DNA of 64,000 nt from assembly GCF_018388465.1 (NCBI RefSeq), contig NZ_CP074404.1, positions 3,286,001-3,350,000 of the forward strand, in the 5' to 3' direction. How positions within the stretch are numbered: the first letter of the stretch is position 1; each line of letters opens with the position of its first letter. Below the pieces are notes generated by a model that saw only the letters and a program-made list of their open reading frames with translations, had not been told where the DNA came from and did not search any database. Below, piece after piece: positions 1-8,096 of the stretch. The DNA comes from Cellulomonas fengjieae. Its GTDB lineage: Bacteria > Actinomycetota > Actinomycetes > Actinomycetales > Cellulomonadaceae. The translations under genes and the position numbers were made by a program.

Positions 1-1734
1 CCGGACCTGGTGCGCCTGGTCGGCCTTGGTCGCCGAGTACGCGATGTTGTTCGGCCCGGCGAACAGGGAGTTCTTCGAGGCGATGTAGACGATGTCGCCG
101 CCCATCTCCTGGGCGATCATCGCGCGGGCCGCCTCGCGCGCCACCAGGAACGAGCCGCGCGCCATCACGTCGTGCTGCACGTCCCAGTCCTGGACGGTGG
201 TGTCCAGCAGCGGCTTGGAGATGGAGAGCCCGGCGTTGTTGACCACGAGGTCGATGCCGCCGAACGCGAGGGCCGTGGCCGCGATCAGCTCGGCGACGTC
301 GGACTCGGAGGTCACGTCCGCGCGCACCGCGATCGCCACGTCCGGACCGCCCAGGGACTGGGCGACCTCGGACGCCCCGTCCAGGTTGAGGTCCGCGACG
401 ACGACGCACGCGCCCTCGGCGGCGAGCCGCTCGGCGATCGCCTTGCCGATGCCCGACCCCGCGCCGGTCACCAGCGCGACCCGGGTGGCCAGCGGCTTGG
501 GCTTCGGCATCCGCGCGAGCTTGGCCTCCTCCAGCGCCCAGTACTCGATGCGGAACTTCTCGGCCTCGTCGATGGGCGCGTAGGTGCTGATCGCCTCGGC
601 GCCGCGCATCACGTTGATCGCGTTGACGTAGAACTCGCCGGCCACGCGGGCGGTCTGCTTGTCCTTGCCGAACGAGAACATGCCGACGCCGGGGACCAGC
701 ACGATCGCCGGGTCGGCGCCCCGGATCGCCGGGCTGTCGGGCGTCGCGTGGCGGTCGTAGTAGGCCTGGTAGTCGGCGCGGTACAGCGCGTGCAGCTCCT
801 TGAGCCGGCCGACGACGTCCTCGACCGGTGCGTCCGACGGCAGGTCCACCACCAGCGGCTTGACCTTGGTGCGCAGGAAGTGGTCCGGGCAGGAGGTGCC
901 GAGCTCCGCCAGGCGGTCCAGCGCCTCGCGCGACACGAAGTCCAGCACCACCTCCGAGTCGGTGTAGTGGCCGACCTGCGGCCTGTCCGTCGACGCCAGC
1001 CCGCGGATCACCGGCGCGAGCGCGGCGGCACGGACGCGGCGCTCGTCGTCGGGAAGCGGCGGCTGCACGACGTCACCGAACGGGTGCGGTCCCTCGGCCA
1101 GCCTGGCCGCGATGAACTCCTCGGCCGTCCGGATGATCTGCAGCGACCGCTGCTCGGCCTCGTCGGACGTGTCCCCCCAGGCGGTGATGCCGTGCCCGCC
1201 CAGGATGCAGCCGACGGCCTGCGGGTTCTTCGCCTTGATCTCGGCAATGTCCAGCCCGAGCTGGAACCCGGGCCTGCGCCAGGGGACCCAGACCACCGTG
1301 TCGCCGAACACCTCGGCCGTGAGCTTCTCCCCGTCGGCCGCCGTCGCGAACGCGATGCCGGCGTCCGGGTGCAGGTGGTCCACGTGCGCCGCGTCGACCA
1401 GCGCGTGCATCGCCGTGTCGATCGACGGCGCCGCCCCGCCCAAGCCATGCAGGCAGTAGTCGAACGCCGCCACCATCTCGTCCTCGCGCTCGACGCCCGG
1501 GTAGACGTCGACCAGCGCGCGCAGCCGGTCCAGGCGGAGCACCGCGAGGTTCTTCTCCGTCAGCGTGCCCAGGTCGCCGCCCGAGCCCTTGACCCAGAGC
1601 AGCTCGACCTCCGAGCCCGTGACCGGGTCGGTCGCCGCACCCTTGGCCGACGTGTTCCCGCCGGCGTAGTTCGTGGTCCGGGGGTCCGCCCCCAGCCGGT
1701 TGGACCGTGCGACCAGCTCGTCCGCGACGCTCAT
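1..1734 (-). CDS. rhaEW: Bifunctional rhamnulose-1-phosphate aldolase / short-chain dehydrogenase, 3' end missing
   Basis: Runs off the left edge; 578 codons are visible from the ATG. The N-terminal part is a class II aldolase domain (zinc histidines in DHLHP near residue 120 and GGHGITAWG near 180). From about residue 415 an NAD-binding SDR domain begins (TGAGSGIG) and reaches its YSATK catalytic motif just before the edge. This is the known aldolase-dehydrogenase fusion: L-rhamnulose-1-phosphate is split to dihydroxyacetone phosphate and L-lactaldehyde, and the second domain oxidises lactaldehyde to L-lactate. The start overlaps the rhaI stop as ATGA, so it is the third gene of the rha operon. 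No rhamnulokinase (rhaB) is in the window; I expect it beyond the left edge. Confidence 0.93.
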   Translation of the reverse strand, partial: MSVADELVARSNRLGADPRTTNYAGGNTSAKGAATDPVTGSEVELLWVKGSGGDLGTLTEKNLAVLRLDRLRALVDVYPGVEREDEMVAAFDYCLHGLGGAAPSIDTAMHALVDAAHVDHLHPDAGIAFATAADGEKLTAEVFGDTVVWVPWRRPGFQLGLDIAEIKAKNPQAVGCILGGHGITAWGDTSDEAEQRSLQIIRTAEEFIAARLAEGPHPFGDVVQPPLPDDERRVRAAALAPVIRGLASTDRPQVGHYTDSEVVLDFVSREALDRLAELGTSCPDHFLRTKVKPLVVDLPSDAPVEDVVGRLKELHALYRADYQAYYDRHATPDSPAIRGADPAIVLVPGVGMFSFGKDKQTARVAGEFYVNAINVMRGAEAISTYAPIDEAEKFRIEYWALEEAKLARMPKPKPLATRVALVTGAGSGIGKAIAERLAAEGACVVVADLNLDGASEVAQSLGGPDVAIAVRADVTSESDVAELIAATALAFGGIDLVVNNAGLSISKPLLDTTVQDWDVQHDVMARGSFLVAREAARAMIAQEMGGDIVYIASKNSLFAGPNNIAYSATKADQAHQVR

Positions 1735-2885
1735 GCTCCCCATCCCGCCTGTGCGCCGCCGACCCGCTCGGCGACGATCTTCTCCGCGTATCCCGACGCC
1801 TTGTAGGCCGCGATCGGGTCGGGGTCGAGCCCCTGGGACTCCCGCAGCTGCGCGAGCAGCGGCCGGACGTCCGTGTTGTACGCGTCCATCACCACCCCGT
1901 GGGCGCCCAGCACGTCACCGGCGGTCTGCGCCTCGACCAGCGCGTCGGCGTCAACCAGCAGCGCCTTGGCGGTGGCCTCCTGCACGTTCATGACCGAGCG
2001 GATCTGCCCGGGGATCTTGGGCTCGATGTTGTGGCACTGGTCGAGCATGAAGTTCACGCCGCTGGTCGGCGCGAGGGCACCCGACTGGACGATCTCGTGC
2101 ATGATCCGGAACAGCTGGAACGGGTCCGCCGCGCCGACCATGAGGTCGTCGTCGGCGTAGAACCGGGAGTTGAAGTCGAACGCGCCGAGCCGGCCGGCGC
2201 GCAGCAGCTGCGCCACGATGAACTCGATGTTGGTGCCCGGCGCGTGGTGCCCGGTGTCCAGCACGACCATCGCGCGGTCCCCCAGCGCGAGGCAGTGCAG
2301 CAGCGCCGTGCCCCAGTCCGGGATGTCCATGGAGTAGAACGCGGGCTCGAAGAACTTGTACTCGAGGATGAGCCGGTGCTGCGGGTCGAGCGCCGCGTAG
2401 ATCTCCTGCAGCGAGTCGGCGAGCCGGTCCTGCCGGGCCCGGATCGAGTCCTGGCCGGGGTAGTTCAGGCCGTCCGGCAGCCAGAGCTTGAGGTCGGTGG
2501 AGCCCGTGGCGCGCATGACGTCGATGCACTGCAGGTGGTGCGCGACCGCCTTCTTGCGCACGTCTGCCGACGGGTGCGTCAGCGAGCCGAGCATGTAGTC
2601 GTCGTCCTGGAAGACGTTGGAGTTGATCGCCCCGATGGACACGCCGAGCCCCGCGGCGTGTGCCGCCAGGTCGTCGTAGTCGTCGACCAGGTCCCAGGGG
2701 ATGTGCAGGCTGACCCGCGGGGCGACGCCCGTGTACCTGTGCACCTGCGCGGCGTCGGCGATCTTCTCGTACGGGTTGCGCGGGACGCCCTGCTGGGCGA
2801 ACACCTTGAACCGGGTGCCCGAGTTCCCGAACGCCCAGGAGGGCAGCTCGATCGTCTGCCGGGCGAGCTCGTCGAAGTGGGTCAT
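1731..2885 (-). CDS. rhaI: L-rhamnose isomerase (Pseudomonas-type)
   Basis: 384 residues, xylose-isomerase-like TIM barrel that converts L-rhamnose to L-rhamnulose. Metal-ligand motifs are visible in order: LEYKFFEP (Glu), LDTGHH (Asp, His pair) and FDFNSRFYADDD near residues 200-260. This is the RhaI family seen in Pseudomonas, Rhizobium and actinobacteria, not E. coli RhaA. The chosen start is the ATG at 2885 because it gives the family N-terminus (MTHFDELA) and overlaps the rhaM stop by four bases (ATGA). A longer open frame to 3236 is only the rhaM shadow. The stop overlaps the next start, also as ATGA, so translation of the three genes is probably coupled. Confidence 0.94.
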   Translation of the reverse strand: MTHFDELARQTIELPSWAFGNSGTRFKVFAQQGVPRNPYEKIADAAQVHRYTGVAPRVSLHIPWDLVDDYDDLAAHAAGLGVSIGAINSNVFQDDDYMLGSLTHPSADVRKKAVAHHLQCIDVMRATGSTDLKLWLPDGLNYPGQDSIRARQDRLADSLQEIYAALDPQHRLILEYKFFEPAFYSMDIPDWGTALLHCLALGDRAMVVLDTGHHAPGTNIEFIVAQLLRAGRLGAFDFNSRFYADDDLMVGAADPFQLFRIMHEIVQSGALAPTSGVNFMLDQCHNIEPKIPGQIRSVMNVQEATAKALLVDADALVEAQTAGDVLGAHGVVMDAYNTDVRPLLAQLRESQGLDPDPIAAYKASGYAEKIVAERVGGAQAGWGA

Positions 2886-3247
2886 GCGTGAAGCTCCTGT
2901 GGGTCGGTGGCGAGGCCCGCCGCGCGCAGCTGGTCCTCCAGGTGGAACACCTCGTCGAGGACCTGGAAGCCCTCGTCGGGGTTGCCGGGATCGACGAAGA
3001 ACTCGCTCATCTCGGCCTGCCAGCGCGGGTTGACCGCGGTGCGGGCCATCGCCGCCCGGGCCGCCGCGTAGTCGTCGGTCTCGAGGTAGCCGACGAGCAG
3101 CCCGTCCGGGGCGAGGAAGAGCGAGTAGTCGCGCCAGCCGGTGTCGCGCAGCGCCTCCAGCATCTCGGGCCAGACGGCGGCGTGCCGGGACCGGTACTCG
3201 TCCAGCCGGTCGGGCCGGACGCGGGACAGGAAGCACACGCGCGTCAT
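2882..3247 (-). CDS. rhaM: L-rhamnose mutarotase
   Basis: 121 residues, the usual length for RhaM, a dimeric ferredoxin-like barrel that interconverts alpha and beta L-rhamnopyranose. The signature RHAAVWPEML near residue 20 carries the catalytic histidine, and the LVGYLETDD and W-x-x-EM-x-E-FF segments match the family. I chose the ATG at 3247; an upstream in-frame codon at 3304 would place the start inside the promoter. First gene of the rhaM-rhaI-rhaEW operon. Confidence 0.93.
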   Translation of the reverse strand: MTRVCFLSRVRPDRLDEYRSRHAAVWPEMLEALRDTGWRDYSLFLAPDGLLVGYLETDDYAAARAAMARTAVNPRWQAEMSEFFVDPGNPDEGFQVLDEVFHLEDQLRAAGLATDPQELHA

Positions 3248-3272
3248 GCGACTGCCTTTCTCGGATCGTCTT

Positions 3273-3317
3273 TGAAACGATTCATACAGATTAGGGAAGC
3301 GCATACCGACCTGTCAA
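3273..3317 (-). promoter_or_regulatory. rha operon promoter with LacI-type operator
   Basis: On the minus strand: -35 TTGACA (3312-3317), 18-bp spacer, -10 TAATCT (3288-3293). The 12-bp near-palindrome TGAAACGATTCA at 3273-3284 covers the predicted start of transcription, a position suited to repression. The same word recurs at four other promoters in this window. The -10 matches only the TANNNT pattern usual in high-GC actinobacteria. Confidence 0.7.
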
Positions 3318-3542
3318 GCGCCGAGCGCAGTCTCCCGCGCCCGGCCGCCCGATCAGAGTCGATGTCGCGTCGAACACGTACGGTCGCCGATCGGCCGTCC
3401 TCGCCGACCGGCGCGTGGATCGGCCCGGGGCAGACCTCGAGCTCCGCGCGCGCCAGGCGATCACGGGTCCGACGTGGTCGACCAGGCCGCCCACCGCGAG
3501 CGTGGGCCGCTGGCCGTCGAGCGATTCGGTCACTCCTCTCCC
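3318..3542. other. Rest of the rhaM-lacI intergenic region
   Basis: The divergent gap between rhaM and the LacI gene is 419 bp. Outside the two promoter/operator blocks I see no convincing open frame, RNA or repeat in this part; open frames crossing it have poor composition and no ribosome binding site. Confidence 0.5.
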
Positions 3543-3571
3543 TTGAGGACTGTGAATCGATTCACTACGGT
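3543..3571 (+). promoter_or_regulatory. lacI promoter with perfect palindromic operator
   Basis: -35 TTGAGG (3543-3548), exactly 17 bp, -10 TACGGT (3566-3571). The spacer is filled by the perfect 14-bp palindrome GTGAATCGATTCAC (3552-3565), the best copy of the regulon word. This arrangement predicts that the LacI protein encoded 95 bp downstream represses its own gene. Confidence 0.7.
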
Positions 3572-3666
3572 GGACGGTACGCGCCGCACCCGACGCCCAC
3601 AAGAGCCGCGCGGCGCGGCCACTAGCATCAGGGCCGCACACTCGGGCTCGAGGGAGAGGAACGTCG

Positions 3667-4713
3667 ATGTCGACGACGACAGGGGGGCGCGCGGACCGCC
3701 GCCCGTCCATCACGGACGTCGCCAAGCGGGCCGGGGTATCCGTCGGCACCGTCTCCAACGTGCTCAACAGGCCGGACCAGGTCAGCGAGCCCACGCGCGA
3801 CCGCGTCCTGGTGGCGATCGAGGAGCTGCAGTTCGTCCGCAACGCCTCGGCACGCCAGCTGCGGGCGGGAACCATCCAGACCGTCGGCGCGATCGTCCTC
3901 GACATCGCCAACCCGTTCTTCACCGAGGTCGCGCGCGGGATCGAGGACCGGCTCGCCGCCGACGAGTACACGCTGATGCTGTCGTCCTCCGACGAGGACC
4001 CCGAGCGCGAGGCCCGGTACCTGCGCCTGTTCGAGGAGCACGGGGTGCAGGGCGTCATGGTGACGCCGTCGGCCGGCTCGCTGGACAACCTGCTGGCGCT
4101 GCGCGACCGGGGCATCGACGTCGTCCTGCTCGACACGACGTCGCCGCTCGAGGACGTCTCGTCGGTCGCGGTCGACGACGTGCGCGGCGGCGCGCTGGCG
4201 GTCGAGCACCTGGTCCGTCTCGGGCACACCCGCATCGCGTTCATCAACGGACCGCCGACCATCAAGCAGTGCGTCGACCGACGCGAGGGAGTGCTCGCCG
4301 CGCTGGCCGCGGCGGGGCTCGACCCCGCGGACGCGCTCGTCGAGGTCACGATCGGCTCCCTGAACGCCGACGGCGGCGAGGACGGGATCAACCGGCTGTT
4401 CGCGTCCGACGGCGACCGGCCGACCGCGGTGTTCTGCGTCAACGACCTGACCGCCCTGGGTGCCCTGCGCGCGCTGCGCTCCCACGGCGTGCAGATCCCC
4501 GCCGAGATGGCCGTGGTGGGGTACGACGACGTCATCTTCGCGTCGATGCTGACCGTGCCGCTGACGTCCGTGCGGCAGCCGACCCACCAGCTGGGCTGGA
4601 CCGCCGCCGACCTGCTGCTGCGGCAGCGCTCGGAGGGCGCGACGTTCCAGCACCAGCGCATCCTGTTCCAGCCGGAGCTGGTGGTCCGGGGCTCGTCGGA
4701 CCCGGACGCCTGA
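3667..4713 (+). CDS. LacI-family regulator, probable rhamnose/rhamnogalacturonan repressor
   Basis: 348 residues. Helix-turn-helix at about 14-40 (ITDVAKRAGVS then TVSNVLN), hinge helix near 58-66 (NASARQLRAG), then a periplasmic-binding-protein-like effector domain (IANPFF, FCVNDLTALG, VVGYDDV). A good ribosome binding site (GGAGAGGAA) precedes the ATG. It is divergent from the rha operon, with an operator in both promoters. By proximity and by the shared word it is the best candidate to bind the five TGAAACGATTCA-like sites, with rhamnose or a derivative as inducer; both points are inference. Followed by a repeat cluster and the Gfo/Idh-GH42 pair. Confidence 0.9.
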   Translation: MSTTTGGRADRRPSITDVAKRAGVSVGTVSNVLNRPDQVSEPTRDRVLVAIEELQFVRNASARQLRAGTIQTVGAIVLDIANPFFTEVARGIEDRLAADEYTLMLSSSDEDPEREARYLRLFEEHGVQGVMVTPSAGSLDNLLALRDRGIDVVLLDTTSPLEDVSSVAVDDVRGGALAVEHLVRLGHTRIAFINGPPTIKQCVDRREGVLAALAAAGLDPADALVEVTIGSLNADGGEDGINRLFASDGDRPTAVFCVNDLTALGALRALRSHGVQIPAEMAVVGYDDVIFASMLTVPLTSVRQPTHQLGWTAADLLLRQRSEGATFQHQRILFQPELVVRGSSDPDA

Positions 4714-4759
4714 CGCCCCTGCCCGCGCCGGATGCTGTGTGTCGGGCATCCCGCGTCCG

Positions 4760-4827
4760 CGAGATCGTGGGTTCGGCACGAGATCGTGGGTTCAGACACA
4801 CGATCTGGTGCGGAACCCACGATCTCG
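4760..4827. repeat. 15-bp repeat: two direct copies and one inverted copy (hairpin)
   Basis: CGAGATCGTGGGTTC occurs at 4760-4774 and 4779-4793; its exact reverse complement lies at 4813-4827. Copies two and three can pair as a 15-bp stem with a 19-base loop. It lies just after the LacI gene and could end its transcription, but the extra direct copy and lack of a T-run suggest a REP-like extragenic palindrome. Confidence 0.75.
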
Positions 4828-4828
4828 T

Positions 4829-4893
4829 CGCGGCGGCGGGCGGCGGGCAGGCGGCGGCAGGCGGCGGCGGGCAGGCGGCGGCGGGCGGCGGGG
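4829..4893. repeat. GGC-rich irregular tandem repeat
   Basis: An irregular array of GGCGGC, GGGCA and GGCGGGC units directly following the palindromic repeat. It is low-complexity sequence without a ribosome binding site or believable peptide. Reading through it gives an arginine/glycine-rich extension that should not be counted as part of the next gene. Confidence 0.6.
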
Positions 4894-4921
4894 TGCCGGG
4901 TGGTGGTTGGACCGATCGACA

Positions 4922-4935
4922 GGCAAGCGCTTACC
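4922..4935 (+). promoter_or_regulatory. Candidate second-type LacI/CcpA-like operator
   Basis: GGCAAGCGCTTACC contains the palindrome AAGCGCTT (4925-4932), 43 bp before the GTG of the oxidoreductase gene. It differs from the rhamnose word and resembles a generic LacI-family box. Which protein binds it is unknown. Confidence 0.35.
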
Positions 4936-4975
4936 GTTGCCGACGAGCACAGCACGCAGACGCGAGGGAGCGGAC

Positions 4976-6079
4976 GTGACGGAGTTGTCCCGGGTGGCCA
5001 TCGTCGGAACCGGAGCCATCGCGCACGCGCACGCCTCGGTGCTCGCGGCGGACCCGCTGGCGTCCCTCGTGGCCGTCGCGGACCCGAACCCGGGGGTGCG
5101 GGACGCGTTCGCCGACGAGTTCGGCGTGGCCGGTCGGTACGACAGCCTCGACGACCTGCTCGCGGCGGGACCGGTCGACGTCGTCCACCTGTGCACCCCG
5201 CCAGGCCTGCACCGGGACCAGGCGATCACCGCCCTGCGCAGCGGCGCGCACGTGGTCTGCGAGAAGCCGCCGGTCCTCTCGCTGGCCGACCTGGACGCGG
5301 TGCTCGAGGTGGCCCGTGAGGTCGGTCGCGAGTACGCCGTCGTCTTCCAGCAGCGCACCGGCACGGCCGTGGGCCACGTCCAGCGGCTGCTGGCGGACGG
5401 CACGCTCGGCCGACCACTCGTCGGCGTCTGCCACACCCTCTGGTACCGCAAGCAGGAGGACTACTACGCGGTGCCGTGGCGGGGGAAGTGGGCGACCGAG
5501 GGCGGCGGGCCGCTGCTCGGTCTGGGCATCCACCAGCTCGACCTGCTGGCGTTCCTGCTCGGCGAGTGGGCGGAGGTGGACGCCCGGGCGTTCCGTCTGG
5601 ACCGCGACCTGGAGACCGAGGACACGTCGACCGCGGTCGTGCGGTTCGCCAACGGCGCCATCGTGTCCGTGCTGACCACTGCCCTGTCGCCGCGCCAGAC
5701 CAGCTACGTCCGGGTCGACACCACGCTCGGCACGGTCGAGGTGGAGCACCTGTACGGGCACGACGCCCGCTCCTGGCGGCTGACGCCCGCACCGGCCCGC
5801 ACCGGCGGCACCCCGGACCCGGCGCCGTCGTCATGGGCGCTGCCGCAGGACGACGAGCCCTCCGGCCACACCCCGCTGCTCCGCGCGGTCTACGGAGCCC
5901 TGCGGTCCGGGCAGCCGCTGCCGGCGGTGGCCGCCGACCCGCACCGCTCGCTCGAGCTGGTCACCGCCATCTACGCCTCGGCCGCGCTGGGTCGCCCGGT
6001 CACCAAGGCCGACCTCGCCCCCGGCAGCCCCCTGCGCGACGGCTTCCTGCACGGCATCGAAGACCTCCGCCCCACCTGA
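4976..6079 (+). CDS. Gfo/Idh/MocA-family oxidoreductase
   Basis: 367 residues from the GTG at 4976, chosen because a GAGGGAG ribosome binding site lies just upstream and the Rossmann motif (VAIVGTGAIAHAHA) then begins near residue 7; the longer open frame reads back through the repeats. EKPP near residue 93 is the substrate-binding lysine motif, and GGGPLLGLGIHQLD near 177 holds the family histidine. It should be an NAD(P)-dependent sugar or cyclitol dehydrogenase in the cytoplasm; the substrate cannot be told from sequence. It lies 52 bp before the GH42 gene and the two look like an operon. Confidence 0.85.
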   Translation: MTELSRVAIVGTGAIAHAHASVLAADPLASLVAVADPNPGVRDAFADEFGVAGRYDSLDDLLAAGPVDVVHLCTPPGLHRDQAITALRSGAHVVCEKPPVLSLADLDAVLEVAREVGREYAVVFQQRTGTAVGHVQRLLADGTLGRPLVGVCHTLWYRKQEDYYAVPWRGKWATEGGGPLLGLGIHQLDLLAFLLGEWAEVDARAFRLDRDLETEDTSTAVVRFANGAIVSVLTTALSPRQTSYVRVDTTLGTVEVEHLYGHDARSWRLTPAPARTGGTPDPAPSSWALPQDDEPSGHTPLLRAVYGALRSGQPLPAVAADPHRSLELVTAIYASAALGRPVTKADLAPGSPLRDGFLHGIEDLRPT

Positions 6080-6131
6080 CCCCGGACACGCGGACCGTTC
6101 AGCCAGCCCCACCACCAGCGACGAGGACCAC

Positions 6132-8096
6132 ATGATCCAGTACGGCGGCGACTACAACCCCGAGCAGTGGCCCCTGGCCACCCGTATCGAGGACGTCGAG
6201 CTCATGCAACAGGCCGGCGTCACGCTGGTCAGCGTCGGCATCTTCAGCTGGGCGCAGCTCGAGCCGCGCGAGGGTGAGCACGACTTCGGCTGGCTGGACG
6301 ACGTCCTCGACCGGTTGGCCGCGGCGGGCATCAAGGTCGCGCTGGCGACCGCGACCGCGAGCCCTCCCCCGTGGCTCACCCGCAAGCACCCGGAGTTCCT
6401 GCCCGTGCTGGCGGACGGCACGGTGCTGCACCCGGGTGGTCGGCAGGCGTACCGGGTGTCGTCGCCCGCGTACCGCCAGTACGCCCTGCGGATGACGCGC
6501 ACGATGGCCGAGCGCTACCAGGACCACCCCGCGCTGGCGCTCTGGCACGTGGACAACGAGCTGGGCTGCCACGTCCCGCACGACTACTCCGACGACGCCG
6601 CCGCCGCGTTCCGCCGCTGGCTCGAGGCGCGGTACGGCACGGTGGAAGCACTCAACGCCGCCTGGGGCACGGCCTTCTGGTCGCAGCGGTACGACGACTT
6701 CGACGAGGTGCTGCCCCCGCGCAGCGCCCCGACGTACCCGAACCCGACGCAGCAGCTCGACTTCGCGCGGTTCAGCTCCGACGAGCTGCTGACCCACTAC
6801 CGCGCGATGCGCGACGTGCTTCGCGAGGTCACGCCGAACATCCCGATCACCACCAACCTCATGCTCTCCACCGGCACCAAGTGGATGGACTACTTCTCCT
6901 GGGCCGACGACCTCGACGTCATCGCCAACGACCACTACACGCGCGCGAGCGACCCCGAGGCGCACGTCGAGCTCGCGTTCAGCGCGGACCTGACGCGCGG
7001 GGTGGCAGGCGGCGACCCGTGGATGCTCATGGAGCACTCGACCAGCGCGGTCAACTGGCAGCCGCGCAACCGCAGCAAGCGACCGGGCGAGATGCTCCGC
7101 CACTCGCTGACGCACGTGGCCCGCGGCGCCGACGCGGTGATGTTCTTCCAGTGGCGCCAGTCCGCCGCGGGGGCGGAGAAGTTCCACTCGGCGATGCTCC
7201 CGCACGCCGGCACGGACACCGACGTCTGGCGGAACACGGTGGAGCTCGGGGCGGCGCTCCGGGCGCTCTCCGAGGTCGAGGGCAGCCGGGTCCGCGCCCG
7301 CGCCGCGATCGTCTTCGACTACCCCGCCTGGTGGGGCACCGAGCTGGACAGCCACCCGTCCGCGGCCGTCACCTACCCGGATCGGGTGCTCGCGCACTAC
7401 CGCGCGCTGTGGCAGCGCAACGTCACGGTGGACATCGTGCCGCCGTCCGCGGACCTGTCGGGCTACGCCCTGGTGGTCGTGCCGACGCTCTACCTGGTGT
7501 CCGACGCCGACGCGGCCAACATCGCTGCGGCGGCGGCCGAGGGCGCCTCGGTGCTGGTCACGTACTTCTCGGGGATCGCCGACGAGCACGACCACATCCG
7601 CCTCGGCGGCTACCCCGGTGCCTTCCGCGACCTGCTGGGCGTGCGCAGCGAGGAGCTGTGGGCGCTGCAGGAGGGGGAGACCGTGACGCTCGACGACGGC
7701 ACCGCCGCCGACGTGTGGTCGGAGCAGATGCACCTCGCGCCCGGCACGGAGGCGGTCCGGACGTTCACCGACGGCGACCTCGCGGGCTGGCCCGCCCTGA
7801 CCCGGCGACCCGTCGGCGAGGGAGCGGCCTGGTACCTGGCCACGCGCCTCGACGCCGACGGGCTCCAGCGCGTCACCGACGACCTGATCGCCGAGGCGGG
7901 CCTGACGCCCGGCCCCGAGGGCGTCGAGGCGGTCCGCCGGTCCGCCGACGACGGCCGCTCGTGGCTGTTCCTCGTCAACCACACGGACGCGGCGGCGACG
8001 GTGCCCGTGACCGGGCACGAGCTGCTGCGCGACGCGCCTGCCCGGGGCCGGGTCGTCGTCCCGGCCGGCGCCGTGGCGGTGGTGCGGGAGGGCTAG
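6132..8096 (+). CDS. GH42 beta-galactosidase
   Basis: 654 residues, normal for GH42. The N-terminus MIQYGGDYNPEQWP is a family signature. The acid/base glutamate is E143 in WHVDNELG and the nucleophile is E301 in WMLMEHSTSAVNWQ. It has a TIM barrel, then the trimerisation (beta-galactosidase-type) domain and a C-terminal beta domain. There is no signal peptide, so it acts on imported galactosides, plausibly beta-1,4-galactan fragments from rhamnogalacturonan I side chains. GAGGA precedes the ATG by about six bases. The last codon overlaps the end of the convergent YcaQ-like gene. Confidence 0.94.
   Translation: MIQYGGDYNPEQWPLATRIEDVELMQQAGVTLVSVGIFSWAQLEPREGEHDFGWLDDVLDRLAAAGIKVALATATASPPPWLTRKHPEFLPVLADGTVLHPGGRQAYRVSSPAYRQYALRMTRTMAERYQDHPALALWHVDNELGCHVPHDYSDDAAAAFRRWLEARYGTVEALNAAWGTAFWSQRYDDFDEVLPPRSAPTYPNPTQQLDFARFSSDELLTHYRAMRDVLREVTPNIPITTNLMLSTGTKWMDYFSWADDLDVIANDHYTRASDPEAHVELAFSADLTRGVAGGDPWMLMEHSTSAVNWQPRNRSKRPGEMLRHSLTHVARGADAVMFFQWRQSAAGAEKFHSAMLPHAGTDTDVWRNTVELGAALRALSEVEGSRVRARAAIVFDYPAWWGTELDSHPSAAVTYPDRVLAHYRALWQRNVTVDIVPPSADLSGYALVVVPTLYLVSDADAANIAAAAAEGASVLVTYFSGIADEHDHIRLGGYPGAFRDLLGVRSEELWALQEGETVTLDDGTAADVWSEQMHLAPGTEAVRTFTDGDLAGWPALTRRPVGEGAAWYLATRLDADGLQRVTDDLIAEAGLTPGPEGVEAVRRSADDGRSWLFLVNHTDAAATVPVTGHELLRDAPARGRVVVPAGAVAVVREG

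Noticed and set aside
4739..4975. Upstream extension of the Gfo/Idh protein
   Set aside because: Reads through repeats and gives a low-complexity Arg/Gly stretch; the GTG at 4976 has the ribosome binding site and fits the family N-terminus.
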